From assembly GCF_029407905.1 (NCBI RefSeq), contig NC_073630.1:32585001-32649000 (forward strand): a DNA stretch of 64,000 nucleotides, given 5' to 3'. The position numbers and the translations under genes were made by a program. Positions 55,205-64,000 of the stretch are shown here, one piece after another. Below the pieces are notes generated by a model. It made no database searches, had not been told where the DNA came from, and saw nothing but the letters and a program-made list of their open reading frames with translations. Numbering within the stretch: the stretch's first letter is position 1; each line of letters opens with the position of its first letter. This DNA comes from Bubalus kerabau. Taxonomy: Eukaryota; Chordata; Mammalia; Artiodactyla; Bovidae.

Positions 55205-55417
55205 TGGGTTTCCCCAGTGGTCCAATGTTAAGCCATCACCTTCCAATGAAGGGGATGTAGGTCCAATCCCTGGTGGGGGAGCTAAAATCCCACATACCTC
55301 AGGGCCAAAAACAAAACAACAAAACAAAATATAAAATAGATACAATATTGTAAGAAATTCAATAGAGACTTTAAAAAATGGTTCACATCAAAAAATCTTA
55401 AAAAAAAAAACAAAACA
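55205..55417 (+). mobile_element. CHR-type SINE (CHR-2-like)
   Basis: Same order as the element at 4449: gtttccccagtggtccaatg head, gtccaatccctggtggggga, gctaaaatcccacatacctc, then a C-poor A-rich tail with gaaattcaatagagacttta. TSD aaactgtag at 55196-55204 and 55418-55426. Confidence 0.82.
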
Positions 55418-55426
55418 AAACTGTAG

Positions 55427-56669
55427 CATACCAAGCTAAAATCAACTAAAAATTTTAATACTAGGTAAGACACTAAAAACCCAATGGAGAAAAAAAATCA
55501 AAGAACTCAACCTGTGGAAAGTAGGAAATCCAGTAGAAAACATGCAAACATTAAAAGAAAACATTCCTTTAAAAAATAACTCAGCATTCATACACACCAA
55601 AGATTCCTTTTGGAAGCATTTCCTCAGATACCTACCTGTCAAATTTTTAAATTTCAAGAAATAAGAAAGATTGGAATATAATCTCAACTGTGGATATTGG
55701 TCCTCAGACTGAGAAGCCGGTAGGAGGGTCGTCAAAGATAAAGAGGTACTCTTAACAAGAGCCACAAAAAAAAAAAAAGATAACAGAATTTAAAATGGCA
55801 ATATCCTTTGGAAAGACAATAGAAAATCCAAGTTCAAGTTCCATGGAATGGTCACGGTCTCCCACTTTTTTAAAACCCTGGCCACTATGGCAGAAGACAC
55901 ATCTTGTGTCTCACACAGTTTCAGAAATCCCTGTTCTGAACCACATTTACACAATAAGTAGTAAGACAGCATCCCTACCAGCAAAACCCTGGGATGTGTC
56001 AACCTTACCAGTTCTGCGTACAACTCATCACCACACAACATTCCCTAAAGAATAATAACCCAGGCTATTTTTCCACAGTGGGTTAAAAATCTCAAGGAAC
56101 AAAGGCAGAGAGAAAGCTCTAAAAATTCACAGAAATGTACCATCAGTGCAGATGGCCAGAAAATAATGGCAGACCACAGAGGACAGTATTTGAGGAAAGG
56201 ATTTACCTCTTTGGGCCAAACCACATATGGAGAGGGCAGTGTGCTTGGGGCCTAAGCATTTCAGCCCACGCCCCTTCAGCAAGTCAAGAGCATTCTGATA
56301 CTGTTAGGTCATTAGGCACCACTTCAGGGGCCACAAGAACCTAATGTTTTCTTCTTGACCAATAGAAAGATGCAAAATACAGTTGCCTTCTTGGTAGATG
56401 AATTCCAGCTAGGGGGCACTGAGGTCCTGGAAGACTGATATGAAAAGTAGCTTGTGCTTTTTGACTATATCTGTGAAAGATGCTCCGTTCCTTTGTAAGT
56501 AAAGTTGTTCCTTAGGAGAGGATAGAGCAACTTCATGTAAAGTCCAGGACCATAGTAGCTCCAACCAGGCTCTTACAGGAGTAAAGAGCTATGAATCCCA
56601 AAGTGAAGGGAAAGTCTAGGTTATTAGCTCAAGGTTGAACAAGGACTGGAGGCATTTCTGGGAGATGCA
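55427..56669. other. No recognised feature
   Basis: A poly-A run at 55766-55779 has no SINE attached. Overlapping frames on both strands at 55790-56344 have no recognised domain and no splice or promoter context. Confidence 0.5.
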
Positions 56670-56885
56670 ATAGGTGGCACTAGTGGTAAAGAACCCGCTT
56701 ACCAATGCAGGAGACTTAAAAGATGTGGGTTAGATCCCTGCAACGGAAAGATCCCCTGGATGAGAGCACCTCAACCCACTCCAGTGTTCTTGCCTGGAGA
56801 ACCCATGGACAGAGGAGCCTGGTGGGCTATGGTCCATAGGGTCGCAAAGAGTCAGACATGACTAAAGTGACTTCACATGTATGTA
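56670..56885 (+). mobile_element. Bov-tA SINE (ggcactagtgg variant)
   Basis: Head gtggcactagtggtaaagaa with the extra taaaagat segment, decayed B box (ggttagatccc), body and a tail gactaaagtgacttcacatg followed by (tatg)n. It belongs with the copies at 6201, 27621 and 57995. Confidence 0.92.
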
Positions 56886-57345
56886 TGTGTCATTGAAGCC
56901 TTTCAAAGCAGTGCCTAGGCTGGAGTGACTGGTAATTAAGCATATGCATAGGGACTCTCTCCTGCAGAATGAGTAGGCATCCAGGAAAAAGTGCAGACAA
57001 ATCTAAGAGTGAAACCATTTGGACAAGGGAGGCAAAGTGAGCTGAACAAATTTTCCTGTACCGTGTATGCCTCGTTTGAGAAGTAAAACTAGCTTGCCCT
57101 TTAGCCTTAAGAATTTACGGGGCTTCTTGGGCAATTAAGGAGGTGGTATACTAAGAAGGCAGATAGGTAGTAAAGTGATTAGAATATGTTCTAAGTTTAT
57201 GAAGCAGGACATACTGCTTATAAAACAATTATCAGTCTCTCTTCAAGGCTTCTATCCTATTCATCATAATTGCATATTTATTCTCACAACAACAAATAAT
57301 ACATTATTTGAAATATCTTTCCTTAACTGTGTGTTTTGATTCTCT
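56886..57345. other. No recognised feature
   Basis: Single-copy-looking sequence; no repeat or coding signal. Confidence 0.5.
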
Positions 57346-57357
57346 CCACAAATACAT

Positions 57358-57438
57358 GAACAGTGAGAGTGAAAATCACTCAGTCATGTCCAACTGTTTG
57401 CAACAACATGGCCTATACAGTCCATGGAATTCTCCAGG
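57358..57438 (-). mobile_element. 81-bp Bov SINE fragment with perfect 12-bp TSD
   Basis: Antisense SINE tail only (aatcactcagtcatgtccaa, then cagtccatggaattctccag). TSD ccacaaatacat at 57346-57357 and 57439-57450. It is a strongly 5'-truncated SINE or Bov-A copy. Confidence 0.9.
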
Positions 57439-57627
57439 CCACAAATACATATCTAGTTTCTAATAAGAAACTACTGATACAAACTTCCAATAACAGTCAC
57501 CTTCCCTATTCATTACAGCACCTATCTTCAACTAATAAATTATGCTTTACTTCCTGTGGTTACATTGAATTCCAAAATATAAAATACAAATTCCAATTTC
57601 CTTTCAATAATGTCTTTCAAGATTAAA

Positions 57628-57803
57628 TTTACCCATGGTTCAGTGGTAAAGAATACGCAGGTTCCATCCCTGAGTGGGGATGATCCCCTAGAGTAGGAAA
57701 TGGCAACCCACTGCAGTATTTTTGCCTGGAAAATTCCATGGACAAAGGATCCTGGAAGGCTACAGTTCATAGGGTCACAAAGAGCTACGCACACAGACAC
57801 ATA
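57628..57803 (+). mobile_element. Bov-tA SINE, head internally deleted
   Basis: Starts cccatggttcagtggtaaag, lacks the middle of the tRNA-like head, continues from the B box remnant (ggttccatccctg) into the body and a short acgcacacagacac end. No clear TSD. Confidence 0.9.
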
Positions 57804-57958
57804 ATGTTTTTCAAAGTGTTGTTAACCTCCCTACAAAATTAGTTTTACTTCAGCTTGAAACAAACTGCATTTTCAGGGGATACTGAAACACAACAGAGAT
57901 CCTACTGGGTTGTACAATCTTTTTTTGAAACAATCGTGTTTTAAATTAACTTTAAAAT

Positions 57959-57994
57959 TTATATATATATATATGTATGTATGTATGTATGTAC
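57959..57994. repeat. (TA)n(TATG)n microsatellite
   Basis: Runs directly into the head of the SINE at 57995. It is the same type of text as the tail repeats at 6060-6200. Confidence 0.9.
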
Positions 57995-58218
57995 ATGGGC
58001 TTCCCAAGTGCCACTGGTGGTACAGAACCCTCCTGCCAATGCAGGGGACATAAGAGACATGGGTTAGATCCCTGGGTTGGCAAGATGCCCTGGAGGTGGG
58101 CATAGCGACCCACTCCAGTATTCTTAACTGGAGAATCCCATGGACAGAGGAGCCTGGTGGGCTACAGTCCACGGGGTCGCAGAGAGTTGGACACAATTGC
58201 AGAGACTAAACGAGCACA
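57995..58218 (+). mobile_element. Bov-tA SINE between microsatellites
   Basis: Head gggcttcccaagtgccactg with the taagagac segment, decayed B box (ggttagatccc), full body, tail gagactaaacgagcacac leading into the 58221 tandem repeat. TSD not resolvable inside the simple repeats. Confidence 0.93.
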
Positions 58219-58220
58219 CA

Positions 58221-58320
58221 TGTATGTATATCTGTATGTATACATACATATGTATGTATATCTGTATGTATACGTACATATGTATGTATATCTGTATGTA
58301 TACATACATATGTATGTATG
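58221..58320. repeat. 30-bp tandem repeat with internal dyad symmetry
   Basis: Three full units (58221-58250, 58251-58280, 58281-58310) and a 10-bp partial unit. The second unit differs by one base (tacgtac instead of tacatac). Each unit contains tgtatgtatacatacata, which is self-complementary at its core, so the array can fold as hairpins or cruciforms. Confidence 0.93.
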
Positions 58321-58455
58321 GTTTTTTTAACTGAACTTGCAACGATCCCTAGGAAGAGATGAACAATTGGACACTAGGCACAAGATATGCCTGACACCAA
58401 GCAGCAGAGGCTGCAGGATCCCCGATGTCTCAGAAGGAATTTCAACCTTGTCTTT

Positions 58456-59426
58456 TTTTTTTTAATTTTATTTTATTTTTAAACTTTACAATATTGTATT
58501 AGTTTTGCCAAATATCAAAATGAATCCACCACAGGTATACCTGTGTTCCCCATCCTGAACCCTCTTCCCTCCTCCCTCCCCATACCCTCCCTCTGGGTCA
58601 TCCCAGTGCACCAGCCCCAAGCATCCAGTATCGTGCATCGAACCTGGACTGGCGACTCGTTTCATACATGATATTATACATGTTTCAATGCCATTCTCCA
58701 AAATCTTCCCACCCTCTCCCTCTCCCACAGAGTCCATAAGACTGAGATCTATACATCAGTGTCTCTTTTGCTGTCTCATACACAGGGTTATTGTTACCAT
58801 CTTTCTAAATTCCATATATATGCATTAGTATACTGTATTGGTGTTTTTCTTTCTGGCTTACTTCACTCTGTATAATAGGCTCCAGTTTCATCCACCTCAT
58901 TAGAACTGATTCAAATGTATTCTTTTTAATGGCTGAGTAATACTCCATTGTGTATATGTACCACAGCTTTCTTAGCCATTCATCTGCTGATGGACATCTA
59001 GGTTGCTTCCATGTCCTGGCTATTATAAACAGTGCTGCGATGAACATTGGGGTACACGTGTCTCTTTCCCTTCTGGTTTCCTCAGTGTGTATGCCCAGCA
59101 GGGGGATTGCTGGATCATAAGGCAGTTCTATTTCCAGTTTTTGAAGGAATCTCCACACTGTTCTCCATAGAGGCTGTACTATTAGTTTGCATTCCCATCA
59201 ACAGCGCAAGAGGGTTCCCTTTTCTCCACACCCTCTCCAGCAATTATTGCTTATAGACTTTTGGATCACAGCCATTCTGACTGGCATGAAATGGTACCTC
59301 ATAGTGGTTTTGATTTGCACTTCTCTGATAATGAGTGATGTTGAGCATCTTTTCATGTGTTTGTTAGCCATCTGTATGTCTTCTTTGGAGAAATGTCTAT
59401 TTAGTTCTTTGGCCCATTTTTTGATT
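58456..59426 (-). mobile_element. Cattle-type L1, 5'-truncated, 15-bp TSD
   Basis: Antisense L1 from a poly-T at its 3' end through the 3' UTR pyrimidine tract into the ORF2 C-terminal region (59158-58805 on the minus strand is open for 117 residues with EIELPYDPAIPLLGI and WLRKLWYIYTMEYYSAIKKN; 59479-59198 contains FSKEDIQMANKHMKRC). TSD ttcaaccttgtcttt at 58441-58455 and 59475-59489. It is a young copy with few stops. Confidence 0.95.
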
Positions 59427-59474
59427 GCACAGAGGGCAACATAACAGGGAGGAAAAATAAATAAACAATTAAAA
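59427..59474. other. 48-bp non-L1 text between L1 5' end and TSD
   Basis: After the L1 text ccattttttgattg the sequence changes to agagggcaacataacaggga and an (aaataaata)-type A-rich run before the TSD copy. It lies inside the duplicated target, so it was part of the inserted DNA or was filled in during integration. Confidence 0.7.
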
Positions 59475-59489
59475 TTCAACCTTGTCTTT

Positions 59490-59929
59490 AAAGGCTGAGG
59501 CCTGAGTCATTAAGTGCTCAAACCGTAAGTGGCCGCAGCAGCCCAGTTGCTCTGGGTTAAAAACGCAGCTTCCGCGGGGGTCGGAAGGCAGCGGTTTTGC
59601 GCATGTGCAGACTCTGGCGCTGCAGCAGGACGCCCAACACCAAATGCAGGCAAGGCAGGGGATCAAAAGCCTTCAAGGGTCAGAGTTTCTCAATGTCCAA
59701 ACCATAGGATTACTTCAGGATTTAACATCAAGCTCAATTAAATGCAATTTACATAGATCCTTCTTTGAGCATAACCAAAAGGAATTTTTTAATGTTGATA
59801 AAAGAGCAACAAGTGGGAATAAAACCACCTTTATACCCTCTCAACAACAAACAAATCAAACAACCAAACTGAGGTGAGAGGATTACATGCCATGTGATGG
59901 TATGCATCCTATGACATCACCATCGTTAT
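59490..59929. other. Short CpG-rich patch and AT-rich flank
   Basis: 59521-59640 is 62% G+C by hand count with about 10 CpG in 120 bp, unlike its surroundings. It contains tgcgcatgtgca (59598-59609), one mismatch from the NRF1 consensus. No recognised exon. The frame at 59529-59741 has no domain. 59650-59929 is ordinary AT-rich DNA. Confidence 0.5.
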
Positions 59930-60333
59930 TACCCAACAATTATTGAGCATTGTCATGTGCAAGGCAGTGTGGTAAGAGCTGATAATACAATGACAAACAG
60001 GGGAGGAGAAGTTAAGGGGAAACTTCCCAAAGAAGTCCGAATTTCAAAGAATGAATTTGAAAGAATGGATATCATTTTGCCAGATAAACAACACGGGCTA
60101 GCAAAAGAGGAAGGATGTGGAAAAAAGAGAAGGCATTCCATGCAGAACAGATCTCATAGGCCAGCAGGGAGGCACCAAACAGCACAGGGAATTCGTGAAA
60201 CTGCAATTAGTGCCACACAGATAGATACATATTGCTAGGGCCCAGGTGAAACTGTCAAACAGCATGGGCAGGAACCAGTTTATGGAGGATCTCATATACC
60301 TTGCTAAGGTTTTTCAATTATCCTAGGGCAATA
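59930..60333 (+). repeat. Ancient mammalian repeat, left part
   Basis: Opens with an L2-like caacaattattgagcattgt, then gtgcaaggcagtgtggtaag, then agaaggcattccatgcagaa, then gtttatggaggatctcatat. A very common old repeat text in mammals; family not named. It is interrupted by the SINE at 60334. Confidence 0.55.
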
Positions 60334-60541
60334 GACTCCTCTGGTGGCTCAGACGGTAAAGCGTCTGTCTACAATGCGGGAGACCCGGGTTCGATCCCTG
60401 AGTCGGGAAGATCCCCTGGAGCAGGAAATGGCAACCCACTCCAGTATTCTTGCCTGGAAAATCCCATGAACGCAGGAGCCTGGTTGGCTACTGTCCATCG
60501 GGCCGCAAAGAGTCAGACACGACTGAGTGACTTCACTATCA
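60334..60541 (+). mobile_element. Bov-tA SINE, CpG-rich and well preserved
   Basis: Full head (ctctggtggctcagacggta), B box ggttcgatccc at 60388-60398, body and tail gacacgactgagtgacttca. Many CpG sites remain (cccgggttcg, gtcgggaaga, atcgggccgc), which suggests a young age. Imperfect TSD (ctagggcaata / ctaggggcaaca). Confidence 0.95.
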
Positions 60542-60790
60542 CTAGGGGCAACAGTGAGGGGGGAAAAAAGTCACATACTAAATTAGTATTTTGGAAAAAT
60601 AATTTTGCCCAAGGTATGGAGGATGCAATGGAGGAGATTGTGCTGCAGGAAGAGTATCAGTAGATTATTTTGAATATCCAGGGGAGAAAGATTTTTTAAG
60701 AAAAGTTTCAGCAATGGCAAAAGCAGCAAGTTTAAAGAAGAGAGTGTCTGAAACAATTCACAGAGGCAGAATTGATAGGGCTCATTGGAT
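60542..60790 (+). repeat. Ancient mammalian repeat, right part
   Basis: Continues the repeat (ggaaaaataattttgcccaa; gtatggaggatgcaatggag; ggatatggagg) in the same order as the family pattern. The 101-residue frame at 60714-61019 begins within it and is not supported as a gene. Confidence 0.5.
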
Positions 60791-62669
60791 CTTTATTGGA
60801 TATGGAGGTTTGACAGAAAAGCCAATTCTGATTAGGAAAGACACAAGTCTCGGAGGATGGGGAGTAAGTGAGTTTCATTTGGAATGTGTTACTCAAAAGG
60901 GGCCTGTTATACCATCAGCCATCTATTGGAACGAAGATGACATTTTTCCGGATTCAAAATTTTTCTGTTTAAAAAGCTTTTTCCCCCTAGGAGATACTTT
61001 GAAAGGAATCATTTTATAAGACATCGTGTTACTTTGAATAAAATCCCTACGTAAAGAATTTGCTCTTTGAAGAAAATTGCCACAAATTTCTAATTCCTTG
61101 AGCTGTGTAGGATTCACATGCCAGGTCATAACCCTCATGCTTTTAAGTGATAAATAATTTTATTTTTCCCTTGATTGGGCATATGACTTCTCCCTCCTGC
61201 TGAGAGCATGTGTCTCTTCGGTACATTTGTTTCCCACCGAGATCAGACTTGCCCATGACCTATGAAGTAACCTGAACTGTGTTATATTTTTAAAGACCCA
61301 TAGAGGAGACAGAAATGATTGAGTGCCCTCAACATTTTGCCCAGTGGTCTGACATCATAGATATTCTCTGGGCTCATTTCAACATTTGACCAGGTATTCT
61401 TCCCACTGAGTCATGCTGAAACAAAATACATTATCTGTGTAATTACTATCTTCAACAACCTAAAATTAAGCATATTATTATGACTCTGTGGTACAATGAG
61501 AAAGAAATTCTCGGCTTTAAGAAAATTAAGGAAATACTGATTCTAGGGAAGTTATACCATACAGGTAGAATAGATTTTTAGAAAATATTTTTCATAATTG
61601 CAGGAAAAAAGGTCTGTCATGTCTTCTGAAATGACAAAGCCCCCTCTCATCCCTTTCCTAAAAAAATAAAATTAAACCTAAGCATAGTTCTAAATACTGT
61701 CATTAAAGGTTGTATTTAGGTTTCAATTTCTGCTTGTTTAACAATGCATTCATTCTTAAATATACAAATCATAACTACTAAAATATATAGCATGTCCCTA
61801 GAAAGTGAGTATATCTTATTATAACTGGCTAATGTTGCTTTCTAAACCCAAAACCTTTTAGAAAGTTTACATAAAAACTCTGATAAGGTCCTAAAAACAT
61901 CTGTGATGAAGATCACACAACACAGTTAATACCCAAGAAGAACTGTCGACAGTAGCTTCTTACTGCCTGCCAAAGTCCATGACTCTGTTTTAAGATTATG
62001 GAAGGCCATTCATTTTGTTTTTATAAACTTAAAGATGACTTAACCAAATCCCCTAACAGTAGTTAATGGTTCTTAATTATATGATGTGATAAAAAACAAG
62101 AAGAAAGCCTTATTCACTGAAAGGCACTATTATTACTAAAATTGTCTAATTTTATATGTCAGTAAAATTAAAAGATGACACAGCAAAGATGGAAAAATAT
62201 CCCATGAAGTGGTTAAACAGCAATCAAGTTTTCACTTCTCTGTGCCAAGTTTTACTTCAGAGAAGTTTCAGTTGCATACAATTTGGGGGTAACATGAAAT
62301 TAAGTTTTAGAAGCAGATTTTATAGCAGAAGAATTTCATCCACAACCAATTCTTCTTTATTTATATGAAGAAGTACATTTTGCATCATGCCTTGAATCTG
62401 CTAGCATTTCCATGATTAAAATTTTGACCTGAAAGTTAAACAGCAAGATAGTCTATTTTGAGTAATCCTCATTGGATATATCAATATGTCCAATAACATT
62501 TTCAACAAGAGTACAAAACAAACACTGGCTTTCAAGGGTTCTATAGGATTAGAACATTGGACGAGATAAGCATACCTGAGACTGCCTACACCATTTCCTT
62601 TGGGGACAAGAACTCTGCTTCTTTCAAACCTGTGTAAGTATCTGGCCTAATCAAGAGTTTCTAGTCTTC
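60791..62669. other. No recognised feature
   Basis: AT-rich sequence without young insertions. Short frames at 60923-61138 and 62156-62368 have no domain. No repeat was recognised. Confidence 0.5.
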
Positions 62670-62679
62670 ATATGTCTTG

Positions 62680-62953
62680 CTGCTGCTGCTGCTAAGTCGC
62701 TTCAGTCGTGTCTGACTCTGTGCGACCCCATAGACGGCAGCCCACCAGGCTCCGCCATCCCTGGGATTTTCCAGGCAAGAACACTGGAGTGGGTTGCCAT
62801 TTCCTTTTCCAATGCATGGAAGTGAAAAGTGAAAGTTAAGTCACTCGTCGTGTCTGACTCTTATCGACCCCATGGACTGCAGCCTACCAGGCTCCTCCGT
62901 CCATGGGATTTTCCAGGCAAGAGTACTGGAGTGGGGTGCCATTGCCTTCTCCA
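62680..62953 (-). mobile_element. Bov-A2 dimeric SINE
   Basis: Antisense: (tgc)n tail at left, two Bov-A monomers, linker catggaagtgaaaagtgaaa, and right end ggggtgccattgccttctcc. TSD of 10 bp with one mismatch: atatgtcttg (62670-62679) and atatatcttg (62954-62963). Confidence 0.95.
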
Positions 62954-62979
62954 ATATATCTTGTTACCCTATAATAACT

Positions 62980-63190
62980 TGTACTATCTATTGAGTTCCA
63001 AGTATGTACCCATTTAATTTTTTTCCATTTGACATTTTCAGAAACCCTATGAGATTGGTAGTATAGTCCCTATACTATAGAGAAAGAATTTAAGGCTAAT
63101 AGAAACTAAATTATATCCTCAAAATTCACAGACTCAAAAAACAGAAACAAGACTAAAATCCCTCTTCTATTCAACAGGATTTGAAGTACA
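62980..63190 (+). repeat. MIR-like ancient SINE
   Basis: Order: ttgagttccaagtatgtacc, then cagaaaccctatgagattgg, then actatagagaaagaatttaa, then cctcaaaattcacagactca. Decayed; no TSD. Confidence 0.55.
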
Positions 63191-63429
63191 CATCTATCTA
63201 ACTCTAAAACAGGCTCTATCCTATACAAGGCTGCTTTCCATATATCCAACTCTACATTTAAGTGCCCCACCTTAGACTAGGTAACTGTATATCCATCTTA
63301 TATAACTTTCACATAACTTATATATTAATAGTAATCCCCCCTTCATTCACAAAAGTGCCCCAGTTGAAAAATAATTTATATGATCAACTTACCTTTAAGT
63401 TAATACACATGACACTAAATGCATGTCAT

Positions 63430-63957
63430 TTTTGTTGTTGCTGTTGCTGTCGTTTAGTCGCTCAGTCCTGTCCAACTCCTTGTAACCCCATGGACCGCAG
63501 CACACCAGGCCTCCCTGTCCTTCAACATCTCACAGAGTTTGCCCAAGTTCATATTGATTGCATAAGTGATGCCATCCAGCCATCTCAGCTTCTCATGCCC
63601 TGTTCTCCTTCTGCCCTCAATTTTTTCCAGCATCAGGGACTTTTCCAGTGAGTTGGTTGTTCACATCAGATGACCAAAATACAGGAGCTTCAGCTTTAGC
63701 ATCAGTCCTTCCAATGAATTTTCAGGACTGATTTCCTTTAGGATTGTCTGTTTTGATCTGCTTGCAGTCCAAGGTACTCTCAAGAGTCTTCGCCAACACC
63801 ACAGTTCAAAAGCATCAATTCTCTGGCCCTCGGCCTTCTTTATGGTCCGACACTCACATCCACGCATGACTACTGGAAAAACCATAGCCTTGACTAGACG
63901 GACTTTGGTCAGCAAAGTAATGTCTCTGCTTTTTAATATGCTGTCTAGGTTTGTCAT
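63430..63957 (-). mobile_element. BovB, 5'-truncated or interrupted
   Basis: Antisense BovB with a (ttgttgctg)n tail at the left, C-terminal coding region, and an end at gctgtctaggtttgtcat (63957), where Bov-A2 text begins. The minus-strand frame 63957-63661 has NLDSILKSRDITLLTKV and ELWCWRRLLRVPW and then a stop at the M-stop position also seen in other copies. It may continue beyond the window on the far side of the SINE. Confidence 0.93.
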
Positions 63958-64000
63958 TGGAGAAGGCAATGGCACCCCACTCCAGTACTCTTGCCTGGAA
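63958..64000 (+). mobile_element. Bov-A2 SINE, cut by window end
   Basis: The typical Bov-A2 start (ggagaaggcaatggcacccc, then actccagtactcttgcctgg) runs off the window. Confidence 0.9.

Noticed and set aside
55790..56344. Frames on both strands (83, 86 and 69 residues)
   Set aside because: Overlapping on opposite strands, no domain, no exon signals; expected by chance.
60714..61019. 101-residue open frame with a start codon, candidate small gene
   Set aside because: It begins inside an ancient repeat, shows no domain I recognise, and has no splice, promoter or codon-bias support.
1..64000. CRISPR arrays, operons, phage or plasmid systems
   Set aside because: The window is mammalian repeat-rich DNA; the regularly repeated words are microsatellites or SINE copies, and there are no spacer arrays or bacterial gene signals.

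Overview
The window is nuclear DNA of a ruminant, most likely a bovid. It carries BovB LINEs (RTE class), ruminant tRNA-Glu-derived Bov-tA SINEs, dimeric Bov-A2 SINEs with (AGC)n tails, cattle-type L1 3' ends and older cetartiodactyl CHR-type SINEs. I find no intact cellular gene, exon chain, tRNA, rRNA, CRISPR array or prokaryotic feature. All long open frames I could place are fragments of retrotransposon proteins (BovB endonuclease/reverse transcriptase, L1 ORF2) or chance frames. It reads as AT-rich intergenic or deep intronic DNA. Repeat names are from recognition by eye, and boundaries are approximate unless a target-site duplication (TSD) fixes them.

Layout. 1-6.4 kb: an old antisense L1 split by a BovB, a 95-bp BovB tail, several SINEs, and a composite block flanked by an 18-bp direct repeat. 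6.7-13.2 kb: a 5'-truncated L1 with a 19-bp TSD, split by a BovB, then an opposite-strand BovB that forms an inverted repeat of about 0.9 kb with it, then a long decayed BovB. 13.2-25.4 kb: mostly single-copy AT-rich DNA with few insertions, repeat-poor from 18.75 to 24.16 kb. 25.4-30.1 kb: MIR-like remnants, two BovB tails and SINEs. 30.15-37.0 kb: a three-layer nest in which an ancient repeat contains an L1 running from its 5' UTR to its 3' end, which itself contains a BovB piece, a 1,345-bp solo LTR with a 6-bp TSD, a Bov-A2 and a Bov-tA. 37.5-43.3 kb: SINEs and a nearly full-length BovB inside an old antisense L1, itself split by a Bov-A2 with a 12-bp TSD. 44-49 kb: a CHR SINE, a cattle-type L1 split by the best-preserved BovB reverse transcriptase remnant, and SINEs. 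49-54.5 kb: repeat-poor DNA with MIR remnants and a small palindromic tandem repeat. 54.5-64 kb: SINEs, a 30-bp tandem repeat, a cattle-type L1 with a 15-bp TSD and unexplained sequence at its 5' end, a short CpG-rich patch, an ancient repeat and a final BovB/Bov-A2 junction cut by the window end.

There is no gene system acting together here. The biology is the layered history of retrotransposition: L1 machinery mobilising L1 copies, and BovB machinery mobilising BovB and the Bov SINEs that share its ends. I did not find a convincing undescribed system. The most useful leads are the inverted BovB pair, the composite block at 5.7-6.4 kb, the template-switch-like palindromes inside two BovB copies, the L1 5' filler at 59.4 kb, and the CpG-rich patch at 59.5 kb.
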